Under the pieces are notes generated by a model. The model was not told the DNA's origin. It saw only the letters and a list, made by a program, of their open reading frames with translations, and did no database searches. A stretch of 64,000 bases of DNA. It comes from Christensenella sp. UBA7862 (GTDB lineage Bacteria; Bacillota; Clostridia; Christensenellales; UBA1242). The DNA is taken from assembly GCA_002500135.1 (NCBI GenBank), contig DLSM01000001.1, positions 57,373-121,372 of the forward strand. Reading direction: 5' to 3'. Positions 37,764 through 46,983 of this stretch are shown here, piece after piece; within the stretch, counting starts at the first letter, position 1, and the number at the start of each line of letters is the position of its first letter. The position numbers and the translations under genes are program-made.

Positions 37764-38867
37764 ATGAGAGGAGTTTTTAAAAAGTTTCTTCATATATTTT
37801 CCTGTTCAAACTTCTGGCGAACAATTTTTGTGGCGTTTGTTTTATGCTTCGTATTTTTTTCGCCCGCAGTGCTGTTTTGTGAAGATAACTTCAAACTCAA
37901 TCTCAACGAATTTTTAAACCTAGAAAGTGGAAATAAGATTGTGCTTGACCTTTGCCATGTGGAAACATTTGAAGGTGGAAGTGCCAGTCGTGCTGGGTTT
38001 TTGAAACGCCAAGCGGAAAAGTTTAACAAACAAAACAACAATTTTTTTGTTTCCGTCACAACAATGAACCTTGACGAGTTTGAACTTAACATAAATAGTG
38101 GATATTCGGCAGATTTGTATTCTTTTGGAACGGGGGCGGGAAGTTACATTAAAAACAAACTTCAAACGCTTAAAAAGCAGTCAAATATAAGGGAAGATTT
38201 GCAAAAAAATGCCACTTTATCGGGCAAAATTTATGCTTATCCATATTTGCTTTCGGGATATGCTGTCATAAGTTATGAAAGTTTGACCGCTCAAGACGAA
38301 ACATTGACAGCAAAACTCACTTTGGCAAAGCAGGGTAAAAAGAGGGTAGGTGGAACAATTTTTGGCACTGGTGTAACAAACCCCGCCCAAGCACTTTGTT
38401 GCAATAATATAAAACTTCAAGCACAAGATGTGACCGTTGACACGACAACATATCTTGCATATTCAAACTTTTTGAAAAAGACCACGAAAAGCCTTGTTGG
38501 CACTGCAAGAGATGTGGCAAGAATAAAAAATCGTGAGCAAAACGGAAACATTTCACCTTGCAAATATGAATTTTTGTCACACTACAGTGACCTTGTGCAA
38601 TATATCGGAGTGAGCAACAATTTGGACAAAGCAAAAAGTGAAGTAGCAACAAACTTTGCCAGTTTCCTTTTATCAGACTCCGCCCAAAAAGACATTGCAA
38701 ACTATGGGCTTTTTTCAGTGACCAATCTTAAAATATATGAAAGCGACTATATGAGTGAATTTGAAAAAGCACTATCACACCCACTTAAAAGTGTTAACGC
38801 TTTTGTTTCAAAAGAAGAAATTAAACGTAATCAATCTGTGGCTGCAAAATCATTATGCGGGAAATAA
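37764..38867 (+). CDS. Exported solute-binding-like protein without ABC partners
   Basis: The protein has 367 residues and starts at ATG 37764 after AAGGGGACAAG. The N-terminus is a long signal or anchor (basic residues, then TIFVAFVLCFVFFSPAVLF); no clear lipobox is seen. The mature part resembles family-1 extracellular solute-binding proteins. A first strand IVLDLCHVETFEGG is followed by a helix with FLKRQAEKFNKQNNNFFVSV, the pattern of sugar-binding proteins. Hinge-region residues YAYPYLLSGYAVISY and a C-terminal ASFLLSDSAQKDIANYGLFSV block follow. No permease or ATPase gene lies nearby, so it is an orphan, and the ligand cannot be stated. It has its own terminator, followed by an 11-bp repeat array. 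Confidence 0.65.
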   Translation: MRGVFKKFLHIFSCSNFWRTIFVAFVLCFVFFSPAVLFCEDNFKLNLNEFLNLESGNKIVLDLCHVETFEGGSASRAGFLKRQAEKFNKQNNNFFVSVTTMNLDEFELNINSGYSADLYSFGTGAGSYIKNKLQTLKKQSNIREDLQKNATLSGKIYAYPYLLSGYAVISYESLTAQDETLTAKLTLAKQGKKRVGGTIFGTGVTNPAQALCCNNIKLQAQDVTVDTTTYLAYSNFLKKTTKSLVGTARDVARIKNREQNGNISPCKYEFLSHYSDLVQYIGVSNNLDKAKSEVATNFASFLLSDSAQKDIANYGLFSVTNLKIYESDYMSEFEKALSHPLKSVNAFVSKEEIKRNQSVAAKSLCGK

Positions 38868-38894
38868 AAGTCAGACAAAAGTCTGATTTTTTTA
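38868..38894 (+). terminator. Terminator of the solute-binding-like gene
   Basis: TCAGAC and GTCTGA with flanking A/T pairs around loop AAAA, then T7. Confidence 0.85.
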
Positions 38895-38896
38895 CG

Positions 38897-38984
38897 CAAA
38901 AATGATACAAAAATGATACAAAAATGATACAAAAATGATACAAAAATGATACAAAAATGATACAAAAATGATACAAAAATGATA
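38897..38984. repeat. 11-bp tandem repeat with A-tracts, 8 copies
   Basis: The unit CAAAAATGATA is repeated eight times without error (starts at 38897, 38908 and so on to 38974), plus a partial ninth CAAAAAT. It has an A5 tract every 11 bp and lies directly behind a terminator, as do the arrays at 773 and 51609. Confidence 0.92.
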
Positions 38985-39067
38985 CAAAAATTGAGAAAAA
39001 ATATAAATAATTTTAATTTATAAAAATTCGTTATGGCGGATAACCCAAAAAAATCATATAGAAGAAT

Positions 39068-39979
39068 ATGAGAAAAAACAAAACTAAAAAGTGTTTAAAT
39101 TTGTTGCGTGAGAAGTTTCCGCACCTATGTTTTTTGACTGATGAAAAGTTTAAGTCACACACAACATTTGGCATTGGTGGAAGAATTGCAATTTATGTGG
39201 AAGTTGAACGTGCGTCAGATATGGTGTCACTTGTTCGAGAGGCAAAAAGTCTTGACTTAAAATACTTCATTTTGGGATTTGGGAGTAATATTTTAGCAGA
39301 TGACAAATATCATGATTTGCTCGTCATAAAAAACAACATAAAAGACATTAGACATCGTGACGATAAAATTGTTTGTGGGGCAGGGGTGAGTTTAATTCGG
39401 CTTAACAATTTTGCCATGGAAAACGCTTTGTCTGGGCTGGAGTGGAGTTATGGCATTCCAGGCAGTGTGGGCGGGGCTGTTAAGATGAACAGCGGAAGTT
39501 TTGGCGGTGAGATAAAAGACGTTGTTCAGACGGTGTATTATTTTGACGGCGAAAAGTTAAGAAAAAAGTGCATAGCAAATTTAGACTTTTCATATAGGCA
39601 TAGTTATTTTTCGGACAAAAATTATGTTATTTTGAAAGTCGTTTTTAAACTTAAAAAGGGGAATAAGGAGGAGATAGAAAAGAAGAGTTTTGACATTTTG
39701 AAAAAGAGGAGAGAAAGTCAGCCACACAGTTTCAGAAGTGCGGGAAGTGTGTTCAAAAGACCAAAAGGAACGTTTGCTCCCGTTCTTATTGAGCAAGCGG
39801 GGCTTAAGGGACTGAGGCACGGCGGGGCGGAAATTTCTACAAAACATTGCGGATTCGTTATAAATAAAAGCGGAAATGCAAAATTTAACAATGTTTTTTG
39901 GATAATTTGCAAAATAAAAGAAACAGTTTTCAAAAAATATGATATAATGCTTGTTGAAGAAATCGAAATTTTAAAATAG
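39068..39979 (+). CDS. murB: UDP-N-acetylenolpyruvoylglucosamine reductase
   Basis: This 303-residue flavoenzyme makes UDP-MurNAc for peptidoglycan. FAD-domain motifs are HTTFGIGG (about residues 35-42), LGFGSNIL and GLEWSYGIPGSVGGAVKMN. The substrate-binding tail has SYRHSYF, SAGSVFKRP (the Ser is the proton donor) and LIEQAGLKG. Length and order fit the shorter (type II) MurB. ATG 39068 has only a weak ribosome site (AGAAG) and no clear promoter. The gene ends 10 bp before whiA, in line with the common murB-whiA neighbourhood of Firmicutes. Confidence 0.96.
   Translation: MRKNKTKKCLNLLREKFPHLCFLTDEKFKSHTTFGIGGRIAIYVEVERASDMVSLVREAKSLDLKYFILGFGSNILADDKYHDLLVIKNNIKDIRHRDDKIVCGAGVSLIRLNNFAMENALSGLEWSYGIPGSVGGAVKMNSGSFGGEIKDVVQTVYYFDGEKLRKKCIANLDFSYRHSYFSDKNYVILKVVFKLKKGNKEEIEKKSFDILKKRRESQPHSFRSAGSVFKRPKGTFAPVLIEQAGLKGLRHGGAEISTKHCGFVINKSGNAKFNNVFWIICKIKETVFKKYDIMLVEEIEILK
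39940..39948 (+). promoter_or_regulatory. Internal extended -10 for whiA-dnaE
   Basis: Within the last codons of murB the sequence TATGATATAATGC holds an extended -10 (TGA-TATAAT, TATAAT 39943-39948), about 40 nt before the whiA ATG. It could give whiA-dnaE transcription independent of murB. Confidence 0.4.
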
Positions 39980-39989
39980 GAGAACGGAA

Positions 39990-40967
39990 ATGTCCTTTGC
40001 ACACGAAGCCAAACTTGAATGTCTTGAAGCCCCAATTCAAAATGAATGTTGCAAACTTGCTTTTTTGTCCGCTGTTGTTCATTCGTGCGGGGAACTTACA
40101 AAAAGTGGCAAAGATATTTTTGTGGAACTTAAGACCGATGTGGACAAGGTGTATGACGTTGTCAACGACTGCTTAAAAACACTTTATGGCGAATATGCGG
40201 AAATGCGACTTGACGATGACGCAAACATAAACAAAGCAGTGAGATATGTTATATCCATTCCACAAAGTTGCACAAATAGACTTCTTTTTGACTGCGGAAT
40301 TGCAAGGTCAAACTCTAGGGGTGATTTTACGCTTATCCCTGGTCTTGACGAGCATATTATAGAGAACGATTGCTGTGCAAGAACTTATCTTAAAGGTGTT
40401 TTTGCCACGTGTTCCACTTCAAACATTGTGCTTTCAAGTGGGGATAAAATTCGCAAACTTTGTGGCTATCACTGGGAGTTTGTTTTTGTTAGCGAAAGTT
40501 TTGCTGATGATGTGTCCAACCTTTTGTTCTCTCTTGGCATAACAAACAAGAAAAATGTTCGCAACAATTTTTATGTGCTATACATAAAAGAAGCGGAAAA
40601 AGTGAGTGATTTGTTTGCGATAGTTGGGGCGACAAAGTGCCTTTTGAAATTGCAAAATGAAATGACTTTGAGGGAAGTTAGAAATAACATAAATAGGCAA
40701 AACAACTGCCTTAATGCAAACATAACAAAGACCATAAATGCAAGCATTAGGCAAGTTATGGCTATTAAGAAAATTCAAGACACAATAGGCTTTGAGGCGT
40801 TGCCAATAAATCTTAGAGAACTTTGTGTGTTGAGGCTTGCAAACCCCGAGGAGTCGCTTGACAACTTGACAAAACTTTCAAAGATGCCTATAACTAAAAG
40901 TGGGATAAATCACCAATTTTCAAGAATAATAAAAATAGCAGATAAAATTGACAAAGGAACATTATGA
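39990..40967 (+). CDS. whiA: WhiA, DUF199 DNA-binding protein
   Basis: This 325-residue protein is of family length. It has an N-terminal LAGLIDADG-like domain without catalytic acidic pairs and a C-terminal helix-turn-helix. The signature blocks are RTYLKGVFATCSTSN, NEMTLREVRNNINRQNNC-NANITK (about residues 228-250), EALPINLRELCVLRLANP and KSGINHQFSRI. WhiA controls sporulation-septum genes in actinomycetes, and in Firmicutes is linked to cell division and chromosome segregation. ATG 39990 has an AGGAG site. Its stop overlaps the dnaE start (ATGA). Confidence 0.95.
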   Translation: MSFAHEAKLECLEAPIQNECCKLAFLSAVVHSCGELTKSGKDIFVELKTDVDKVYDVVNDCLKTLYGEYAEMRLDDDANINKAVRYVISIPQSCTNRLLFDCGIARSNSRGDFTLIPGLDEHIIENDCCARTYLKGVFATCSTSNIVLSSGDKIRKLCGYHWEFVFVSESFADDVSNLLFSLGITNKKNVRNNFYVLYIKEAEKVSDLFAIVGATKCLLKLQNEMTLREVRNNINRQNNCLNANITKTINASIRQVMAIKKIQDTIGFEALPINLRELCVLRLANPEESLDNLTKLSKMPITKSGINHQFSRIIKIADKIDKGTL

Positions 40968-43900
40968 AAACTTTTATTCACCTTCACAATCACACAGAAT
41001 ACAGCCTTCTTGACGGGGCGTCAAAAGTTAAACAACTTGTCCAAACAGTTAAGGAACAAGGCGCAAACGCAGTGGCAATAACCGACCATGGAACAATGGC
41101 GGGCGCTTTGGCGTTCTATGCTGAATGTTATAGAAATGGAATAAAGCCAATTATCGGTTGCGAGTTTTATATCGCACATGATAGATTTAACAAAACGGGC
41201 AGAGAAGACACAGGACACCTCATATTGCTTGCGAAAAATAATGAGGGTTATCACAATCTTCTGAAACTCAACGGCATTGCTTGCAAGGAAGGCTTTTATT
41301 ATAAGCCAAGAATTGACTATGACGTTTTGGAGCAGCACTCAAAAGGTCTTATTTGCCTTAGTGCTTGCCTTGCGGGACACATTCCACAAGCGTTACTTAA
41401 TAGACAATTTGATGAGGCATATAAACTTGGACTTAGGCTAAAAAACATGTTTGATGAAGGTGACTTTTATATCGAACTTCAAAATCATGGACTGCCAGAA
41501 CAAATTGAAATATTGGAACCATTAAATGAACTTGCAAAAAAGTTGGGTGTTAAAACAGTTGCAACAAACGACACGCATTATATAAAGCGAGAGGACGCCG
41601 AAGTGCAAGACGTGTTGATGTGCATTGCAATGAACAAAAACATTGACGACACAGACAGATTTAAGTTTGCAACAAATGAGTTTTTTGTTAAGACAAGGGA
41701 AGAAATGGAACAAGCTTTGGGGGCTTATCCAGAATCTCTTGACACTCCACAAGAAATTGCAGACAAGTGCTTTGTCACAATCAAAACAAAAAGTCACAAA
41801 GATATTCCAACAATTCCAGAAGGTTGTTCGCTTAGAGATAACGAAAACTTTATTCCAAAATATGTGCCAGAAGGCATGACTGCCTATGAGTTTTTGAAAA
41901 AACTTTGCTATGACGGACTTAAAAAACACTATCCAAATATCACCCCAGAAATTCAAGCAAGGGCAGATTATGAACTGGATATTATTCGTGAGCAAGGCTT
42001 TGTGGAATACTTCCTTGTTGTGTGGGACTACATTAACTATGCAAAACAGCACAACATTCCCGTTGGACCCGGTCGTGGAAGTGGAGCGGGAAGCATTGTC
42101 GCCTACACGTCTGGCATAACAATGGTTGACCCAATAAAATACAATCTTCTTTTTGAAAGATTTATCAATAGAGAACGTGTTTCCATGCCCGACTTTGACG
42201 TGGACTTTTCTGATGATAGACGCCGTGAAGTTATTGAATATGCAAAAAGAAAATATGGCAAAGATAATGTGGCATACATTGGAACATTTGGCACAATCGC
42301 AGCCAAAAATGCCATAAGAGATGTGGGACGTGTTATGAGGTTGCCTCTTTATGACGTGAGCAAAATTTGCAAGGAAATTCCAGCCAAACTGCCAGAAGGG
42401 TTGAAAAAGCCTCCAGTGTTGAAATATTATTTTGGCACAACTGGCGACCCAGCCAATGACAAATACATCATTCAAAGTTTAAGAAAACTTTATGACGAAG
42501 ATGACGCAATAAGAAAAGTTGTTAATATGAGCATAAAAGTGGAAACTATGCCACGTCAGGCATCAACTCACGCTTGCGGAATTCTAATTGCTCCAGAGCC
42601 AGTTGACAACTATGTTCCTCTTGCCAAAAATGGTGACGAAATTGCAACTCAATATTCCATGATTGAACTAGAAGATTTGGGACTTTTGAAAATGGACTTT
42701 TTGGGGCTTCGCAACTTGACGGATATTGACAAGACTATAAAACTTGTCAAAAAAATTCATGGCGTGGATATTGACTTTTATGATATGGAATATGACGACC
42801 CAAATGTTTTCAAACTTATTGCTTCTGGCAACACAGACGCTATATTCCAGCTTGAAAGTGGCGGAATGAAAAGCTTTATGAAAAAACTTCGTCCCGACTG
42901 CTTGGAAGATATTATCGCTGGCGTTTCGCTTTATCGTCCAGGCCCTATGAAATATATTGACGCCTATGTAGATAACAAGCACCATCCAGAAAAAATTAAA
43001 TACGACCACGAATGTTTGCGACCAATTTTGGAAGCAACTTATGGCATTATTGTTTATCAAGAGCAAGTTATGCAAATTGTGCAAGCAATGGCGGGATACT
43101 CTCTTGGACAAGCAGATAATGTCAGACGTATTATGGGCAAGAAAAAGGTCGAAAAAATGGCAGCGGAAAAAGAAAAATTTATTTTCGGCTGGCAAGACCC
43201 TAAAGGACTAAAAAGCATTGATGGTGCCTTGAAACGAGGCGTGCCGGAAGAAGTGGCGAGAAAAGTTTTTGCCGATATGGAAGACTTTGCAAAATACGCT
43301 TTCAACAAATCTCACGCCGCCGCCTATGCCTATATAACTTATCAAACAGCCTATCTTAAGTGCTATTATGAAGTGGAATTTATGGTCGCTGTTCTAAATG
43401 ACCGAATTTTCTCCATTGACGAAATAACAAAATATGTCGTCTATTGCAGACAGCATAACATTGAAGTTTTGCCACCAGATGTAAATAAATCAGAAGCATA
43501 TTTCAGCGTGGAAGACGGCAAAATTCGTTTTGGACTTGCAGCACTTAAAAATGTGGGCATTGCAGTTGTTGAAGAAATTATTGCAAACAGAGAAAAACTG
43601 GGGCCATACAAAGACTTATATGACTTTGTGGAAAGAACCCAAGGTGGCGGAGCAAACAAAAGGTGTATTGAAAGCATGATTTTAAGCGGTGCTTTTGACT
43701 GCTTTGGCGTGACTAGGTCACAAATGATGAGCGTTTATGAACTTGTTATGGACGTTGTGGCAAAGGACCTTAAAAACAGAGCCACAGGGCAATTTAGTTT
43801 GTTTGACAACCCAGACCTAAATCAAGGTGCAAAGACCTATGTCAAAATGCCAGACATTCCAGAATATGCAAAACAAGCAAAACTTAAATTTGAAAAACAA

Positions 43901-44584
43901 GTGTTGGGAATTTATCTTTCGGGTCACCCACTTGAAAACTATATGGACGAGTTTGAAAGATTTAACTTTAATTCTTCCATGTTAGGCAGCCTTGAAAAAG
44001 AAGAAAACGGTGACGAAGAAGAAGATATGCCAGAAGAAACAGCGGGTGACGTTATGATTGAAGACGGCATGCGAGTTGTTTGTGGTGGAAGTCTTGAGGG
44101 TGTGAAAAAAGTTTTTACAAAAGCGGGCAACAAGGAAATGGCAATTCTTACTATTGAAGATATTTATGGCACATTCGAAAGCATGATTCCACCAAAAATT
44201 TATGATAGATACAGAGAAATGCTTGTGGAAGATAGCCTTGTAAAAGTTACCGGCAGAGTGTCGGTGAGAAATGGGGAAGACGTGAGCATTATCGCTGAAA
44301 AAATTGAACCACTGGTGCATGAAGACAAACTTGTTGTGGACACCCCAGCAATGACCGCTCCAAAAGCCGCTCACACATTGTATCTTAAATATGACACACA
44401 AAACTCTCTCACTCATGAGAATATCTTGGCAGTGCTTAAAAGTTACCCTGGCACAACGCCAGTTATCGTCAAGTGCGAAAGTTTGGGCAGAGCATTTAAA
44501 CTTAATTTTATGATAAATCCAAGCGATTATTTGCTTAGCGAACTTCACGCCCTAATTGATGACGAAAACATAAAGTTGATATAA
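40964..44584 (+). CDS. dnaE: DNA polymerase III alpha subunit, DnaE type
   Basis: This 1,206-residue replicative polymerase has the DnaE layout. An N-terminal PHP domain includes HLHNHTEYSLLDGA and ITDHGTMAG. The C-family polymerase core includes GPGRGSGAGSIVAY and the catalytic aspartates in PDFDVDFSDDRR. A fingers region has FLGLRNLTDI, LYRPGPMKYIDAY and FNKSHAAAYAYI. Helix-hairpin-helix repeats follow near residue 860 and a C-terminal OB fold (AILTIEDIYGTFE). No intein and no 3'-5' exonuclease insert of the PolC kind is present. ATG 40964 overlaps whiA by 4 nt, so translation is coupled; the ribosome site AAAGGA lies in whiA. Confidence 0.97.
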   Translation: MKTFIHLHNHTEYSLLDGASKVKQLVQTVKEQGANAVAITDHGTMAGALAFYAECYRNGIKPIIGCEFYIAHDRFNKTGREDTGHLILLAKNNEGYHNLLKLNGIACKEGFYYKPRIDYDVLEQHSKGLICLSACLAGHIPQALLNRQFDEAYKLGLRLKNMFDEGDFYIELQNHGLPEQIEILEPLNELAKKLGVKTVATNDTHYIKREDAEVQDVLMCIAMNKNIDDTDRFKFATNEFFVKTREEMEQALGAYPESLDTPQEIADKCFVTIKTKSHKDIPTIPEGCSLRDNENFIPKYVPEGMTAYEFLKKLCYDGLKKHYPNITPEIQARADYELDIIREQGFVEYFLVVWDYINYAKQHNIPVGPGRGSGAGSIVAYTSGITMVDPIKYNLLFERFINRERVSMPDFDVDFSDDRRREVIEYAKRKYGKDNVAYIGTFGTIAAKNAIRDVGRVMRLPLYDVSKICKEIPAKLPEGLKKPPVLKYYFGTTGDPANDKYIIQSLRKLYDEDDAIRKVVNMSIKVETMPRQASTHACGILIAPEPVDNYVPLAKNGDEIATQYSMIELEDLGLLKMDFLGLRNLTDIDKTIKLVKKIHGVDIDFYDMEYDDPNVFKLIASGNTDAIFQLESGGMKSFMKKLRPDCLEDIIAGVSLYRPGPMKYIDAYVDNKHHPEKIKYDHECLRPILEATYGIIVYQEQVMQIVQAMAGYSLGQADNVRRIMGKKKVEKMAAEKEKFIFGWQDPKGLKSIDGALKRGVPEEVARKVFADMEDFAKYAFNKSHAAAYAYITYQTAYLKCYYEVEFMVAVLNDRIFSIDEITKYVVYCRQHNIEVLPPDVNKSEAYFSVEDGKIRFGLAALKNVGIAVVEEIIANREKLGPYKDLYDFVERTQGGGANKRCIESMILSGAFDCFGVTRSQMMSVYELVMDVVAKDLKNRATGQFSLFDNPDLNQGAKTYVKMPDIPEYAKQAKLKFEKQVLGIYLSGHPLENYMDEFERFNFNSSMLGSLEKEENGDEEEDMPEETAGDVMIEDGMRVVCGGSLEGVKKVFTKAGNKEMAILTIEDIYGTFESMIPPKIYDRYREMLVEDSLVKVTGRVSVRNGEDVSIIAEKIEPLVHEDKLVVDTPAMTAPKAAHTLYLKYDTQNSLTHENILAVLKSYPGTTPVIVKCESLGRAFKLNFMINPSDYLLSELHALIDDENIKLI

Positions 44585-44593
44585 CTTAGAATT

Positions 44594-44628
44594 TGGCAAT
44601 TTTGTAACAAAAGTTGCCACTTTTTATT
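44594..44628 (+). terminator. Terminator of whiA-dnaE
   Basis: TGGCAATTTTG (44594-44604) pairs with CAAAAGTTGCCA (44608-44619) with one bulged G, then CTTTTTATTT. Confidence 0.65.
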
Positions 44629-44730
44629 TGAAAAACCATAAAAACTTCACTTTTGTTCAAAAAACATAGCAAAAAACTTACTTTTTGCAAAAAAAAATGC
44701 GAAATATATGATTTTTCCCCCCAAAAACAT

Positions 44731-44758
44731 TTGGAAAAATTAAAAAAAACATTAAAAT
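44731..44758 (+). promoter_or_regulatory. Possible promoter of the phosphofructokinase gene
   Basis: TTGGAA (44731-44736), 16 bp, TAAAAT (44753-44758), about 45 nt before the ATG. Confidence 0.45.
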
Positions 44759-44802
44759 AATAGTGTAAGATTGTTTTCTTGCAAAAATATGAAGGAGGGG
44801 AC

Positions 44803-45774
44803 ATGGGAGTTTCTAAAATTGCTGTTCTTACAAGTGGCGGTGATTGCCAAGCAATGAATGCAACAATAAATATAATAACTCGTGTAGCAACATTTAGAAA
44901 ACTCAAAGTTGTGGGCGTTTTGCAAGGGTTTAGGGGACTATATGAAAATAAGTTTGTCCCACTGACACTTGACGATGTGGAAAATATTTCGTCATTTGGC
45001 GGAACTATCCTCAAAACTTCTCGCTTTCCAGAATTTGCAAACGAACAAGTCTTAACAAAATGTGTACAAAATTTAAAAGCTAATCACGTTGACGTGCTTG
45101 TAGTCATTGGCGGTGACGGAAGTTATCATGGAGCAAGACTTTTGAGAGATAAAGGTGTGAATATCATCGCTATTCCAGCAACAATAGACAACGACTTGCG
45201 TTACACAGACAAGTGCCTTGGCTTTGACACTGCAGTGAATAATGTGTGCAACTATGTTGAAAATGTAAAACAGACTATGCAAGCCATGGATAGAGGCGTT
45301 GTGTTTGAAGTTATGGGCAGATATTGTGGAGATATCGCCTTGTATTCTGCCAGTGCCACAGCGTGCGACATTGTTGCTGTGCCAGAGAAACCAATAAGCG
45401 AGCAAGAACTTTTGGAAAAGGTGAAACATCACTTGGCTGTAAAACAAGCTCCACCAACCATTGTCGTATCAGAAAAATTGTTTGACATTGTAACCCTTGC
45501 AGACAAATTGACCAAGGCAACGGGCGTGCCATTTAAATATTCCATTGTCGGCTACACCCAACGTGGCGGAGCACCATCAGTTGAAGACAAAACCCTTGCC
45601 ATGCAGTTTGGCGTGCGAGCAGTGGAACTTGCAGAAAAGGGACTGTTTAATAGAGCAATCGGCATAAAAGGCAAAGACATATTTGAAACTTCACTTGACG
45701 AAGCCTTGTCCGCCGACTATAGTTTTAACTACGAACTACTAAATTTGTTTTATCTTCTAAATTCGGATAAGTAA
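44803..45774 (+). CDS. pfkA: 6-phosphofructokinase
   Basis: ATG 44803 follows GGAGGGG; a TTG upstream at 44779 is before that site. The 323-residue product has AVLTSGGDCQAMNA at the N-terminus, IGGDGSYHGA (the Gly in GGDGS is typical of the ATP-dependent enzymes), IPATIDNDL with the catalytic Asp, and FEVMGRYCGD, which binds fructose 6-phosphate. The residue next to the catalytic TID is Ala, where ATP enzymes usually have Gly and pyrophosphate enzymes Lys. The SSH segment of E. coli PfkA is replaced by AM. These differences leave the phosphoryl donor slightly open, with ATP more likely. The enzyme commits sugar to glycolysis. It is monocistronic with a strong terminator. Confidence 0.93.
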   Translation: MGVSKIAVLTSGGDCQAMNATINIITRVATFRKLKVVGVLQGFRGLYENKFVPLTLDDVENISSFGGTILKTSRFPEFANEQVLTKCVQNLKANHVDVLVVIGGDGSYHGARLLRDKGVNIIAIPATIDNDLRYTDKCLGFDTAVNNVCNYVENVKQTMQAMDRGVVFEVMGRYCGDIALYSASATACDIVAVPEKPISEQELLEKVKHHLAVKQAPPTIVVSEKLFDIVTLADKLTKATGVPFKYSIVGYTQRGGAPSVEDKTLAMQFGVRAVELAEKGLFNRAIGIKGKDIFETSLDEALSADYSFNYELLNLFYLLNSDK

Positions 45775-45801
45775 AAAAAACGGCTGAAAAGCCGTTTTTT
45801 T
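45775..45801 (+). terminator. Bidirectional terminator between pfkA and a minus-strand gene
   Basis: AAAACGGCT, GAAA loop, AGCCGTTTT. T-tracts on both strands let it end pfkA and the converging minus-strand gene. Confidence 0.92.
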
Positions 45802-45856
45802 GTGATAATTATTGGAAAATATCTCTCATTCAAAATTTTAGGCAAAAAGCAAAGTC

Positions 45857-46117
45857 TTATTCCGTAATATCTTCAAGCACAAGGCGAGAAAACGTTACTT
45901 CTTCGGGAAAGTCCTGGGGGAAGAATGTGGTGTTGTGGAAGTTTAAAAAGTGGAACACATGCTTTGACAATACAACTGGGGTGGCAATGTCTAGCGTGTG
46001 GCAGATTTCTGCTGTGTAGGTGTAAAAGTTTTCAAAGTCAAAGTCGTCATCGGACGAAAAAACTGTGTCACGCACAATCTTGTCTTTGTTCATAATTTTT
46101 CCCCAAATTCGTAGCAT
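45857..46117 (-). CDS. Small conserved clostridial-type protein, 86 aa
   Basis: On the minus strand ATG at 46117 is preceded by AAAAAGGAG, 6 nt away, which fixes the start; the open frame extends further upstream without another good start. The product begins MLRIWGKIMNKDKIVRDTV and ends with VTFSRLVLEDITE. I recall small Firmicutes proteins of unknown function with the same plan: a leading R-WGKI-K---IV-D segment, a middle helix (TAEICHTLDIATPVVL) and a C-terminal F--L-LE-I-E. I have no database confirmation and cannot name a function. It is a single gene, convergent with pfkA and divergent from greA, and uses the shared terminator at 45775-45801. Confidence 0.75.
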   Translation of the reverse strand: MLRIWGKIMNKDKIVRDTVFSSDDDFDFENFYTYTAEICHTLDIATPVVLSKHVFHFLNFHNTTFFPQDFPEEVTFSRLVLEDITE

Positions 46118-46145
46118 TGTTAAACTCCTTTTTATTTCGACATAT

Positions 46146-46151
46146 ATTGTA
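46146..46151 (-). promoter_or_regulatory. Possible -10 of the 86-residue gene
   Basis: TACAAT on the minus strand (46151 to 46146), about 28 nt before the ATG. The -35 match (TTTTCG, 17 bp upstream) is weak. Confidence 0.35.
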
Positions 46152-46290
46152 ACAACTTTTTTGCAAAACGAAAAGCATTTTAAAGGAAATACCAAAAATT
46201 TGTTTTTAGACTTTTTATAAAAAGTGGATAATTGACAAAATATTTATTCCATTTGTTCAAAAAGTTTTTTGATGAATTATTTTTATTTGC

Positions 46291-46319
46291 TTGACATATA
46301 ATATTTAAATCATTATACT
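46291..46319 (+). promoter_or_regulatory. Promoter of greA
   Basis: TTGACA (46291-46296), 17 bp, TATACT (46314-46319). The leader to the ATG is about 77 nt and includes the imperfect inverted repeat TGCCTTTGGCA (46351-46361). Confidence 0.8.
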
Positions 46320-46402
46320 TTAGGGGCAAAGTGAGAGAAGAAGTGAGTATTGCCTTTGGCAATGCACATTTTTTTAAGTTTACTTTGACATAGGAGGCAA
46401 AA

Positions 46403-46885
46403 ATGGAAGATGAAGTTTTTTTAACCAAAGAAGGCTATAAACAGTTGCAAGAAAAACTTGACTTTCTCAAATCGACAAGAAGAGAAGAGGTGTCGAAAAA
46501 AATAGGAATTGCTAGAGAGTTTGGCGACTTGAGCGAAAACTCTGAATATGACGCCGCCAAGGAAGAACAAGCAAATCTTGAAGCGGAAATTAGTGAAATT
46601 GAAAACACACTTAGACATGCAAAAATTATTAATCACAAACAACTTGACACAAGCAGCATAAATGTTGGCTGCACAGTCAAACTGCTTGACCTTGATTTTG
46701 ATGAAGAAGTTGTTTATAAACTTGTTGGGGCAACAGAAAGTGACCCAGCAAATGGAATAATCTCCAACGAAAGCCCAGTGGGCAAAGCACTTATTGGCAA
46801 AAAAGTGGGCGAACAAATAAATGTTATTCTCCCTCAAAACAACAATTCTACAATAAGAATGAAAGTTTTGGAAATTAAAGTTTAA
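46403..46885 (+). CDS. greA: Transcription elongation factor GreA
   Basis: This 160-residue protein has normal length. The N-terminal coiled coil includes LTKEGYKQLQEKLDFLKS and the tip acidic pair in GDLSENSEYDAAKEEQ (residues about 40-55), which reaches the polymerase active site to stimulate cleavage of backtracked RNA. The C-terminal FKBP-like domain has NGIISNESPVGKALIGKKVGE. ATG 46403 follows AGGAGG. It is monocistronic between its own promoter and terminator. Confidence 0.97.
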   Translation: MEDEVFLTKEGYKQLQEKLDFLKSTRREEVSKKIGIAREFGDLSENSEYDAAKEEQANLEAEISEIENTLRHAKIINHKQLDTSSINVGCTVKLLDLDFDEEVVYKLVGATESDPANGIISNESPVGKALIGKKVGEQINVILPQNNNSTIRMKVLEIKV

Positions 46886-46900
46886 GCAAATGTTTATAGC

Positions 46901-46936
46901 GTGAAGGTCGCATAATCTGTGGCCTTCATTTTTTTT
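46901..46936 (+). terminator. Terminator of greA
   Basis: GTGAAGGTCGC (46901-46911) pairs along its full length with GTGGCCTTCAT (46919-46929), including G-T pairs, then T7. Confidence 0.85.
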
Positions 46937-46983
46937 GTTGTGAAATTGTGCAATTTGTGCTAAAATTTATGCGGAAGAAGAAA

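Noticed and set aside
41522..42475. Minus-strand open frame of 317 codons inside dnaE
   Set aside because: Antisense shadow with the same Phe/His/Cys bias and no ribosome site.
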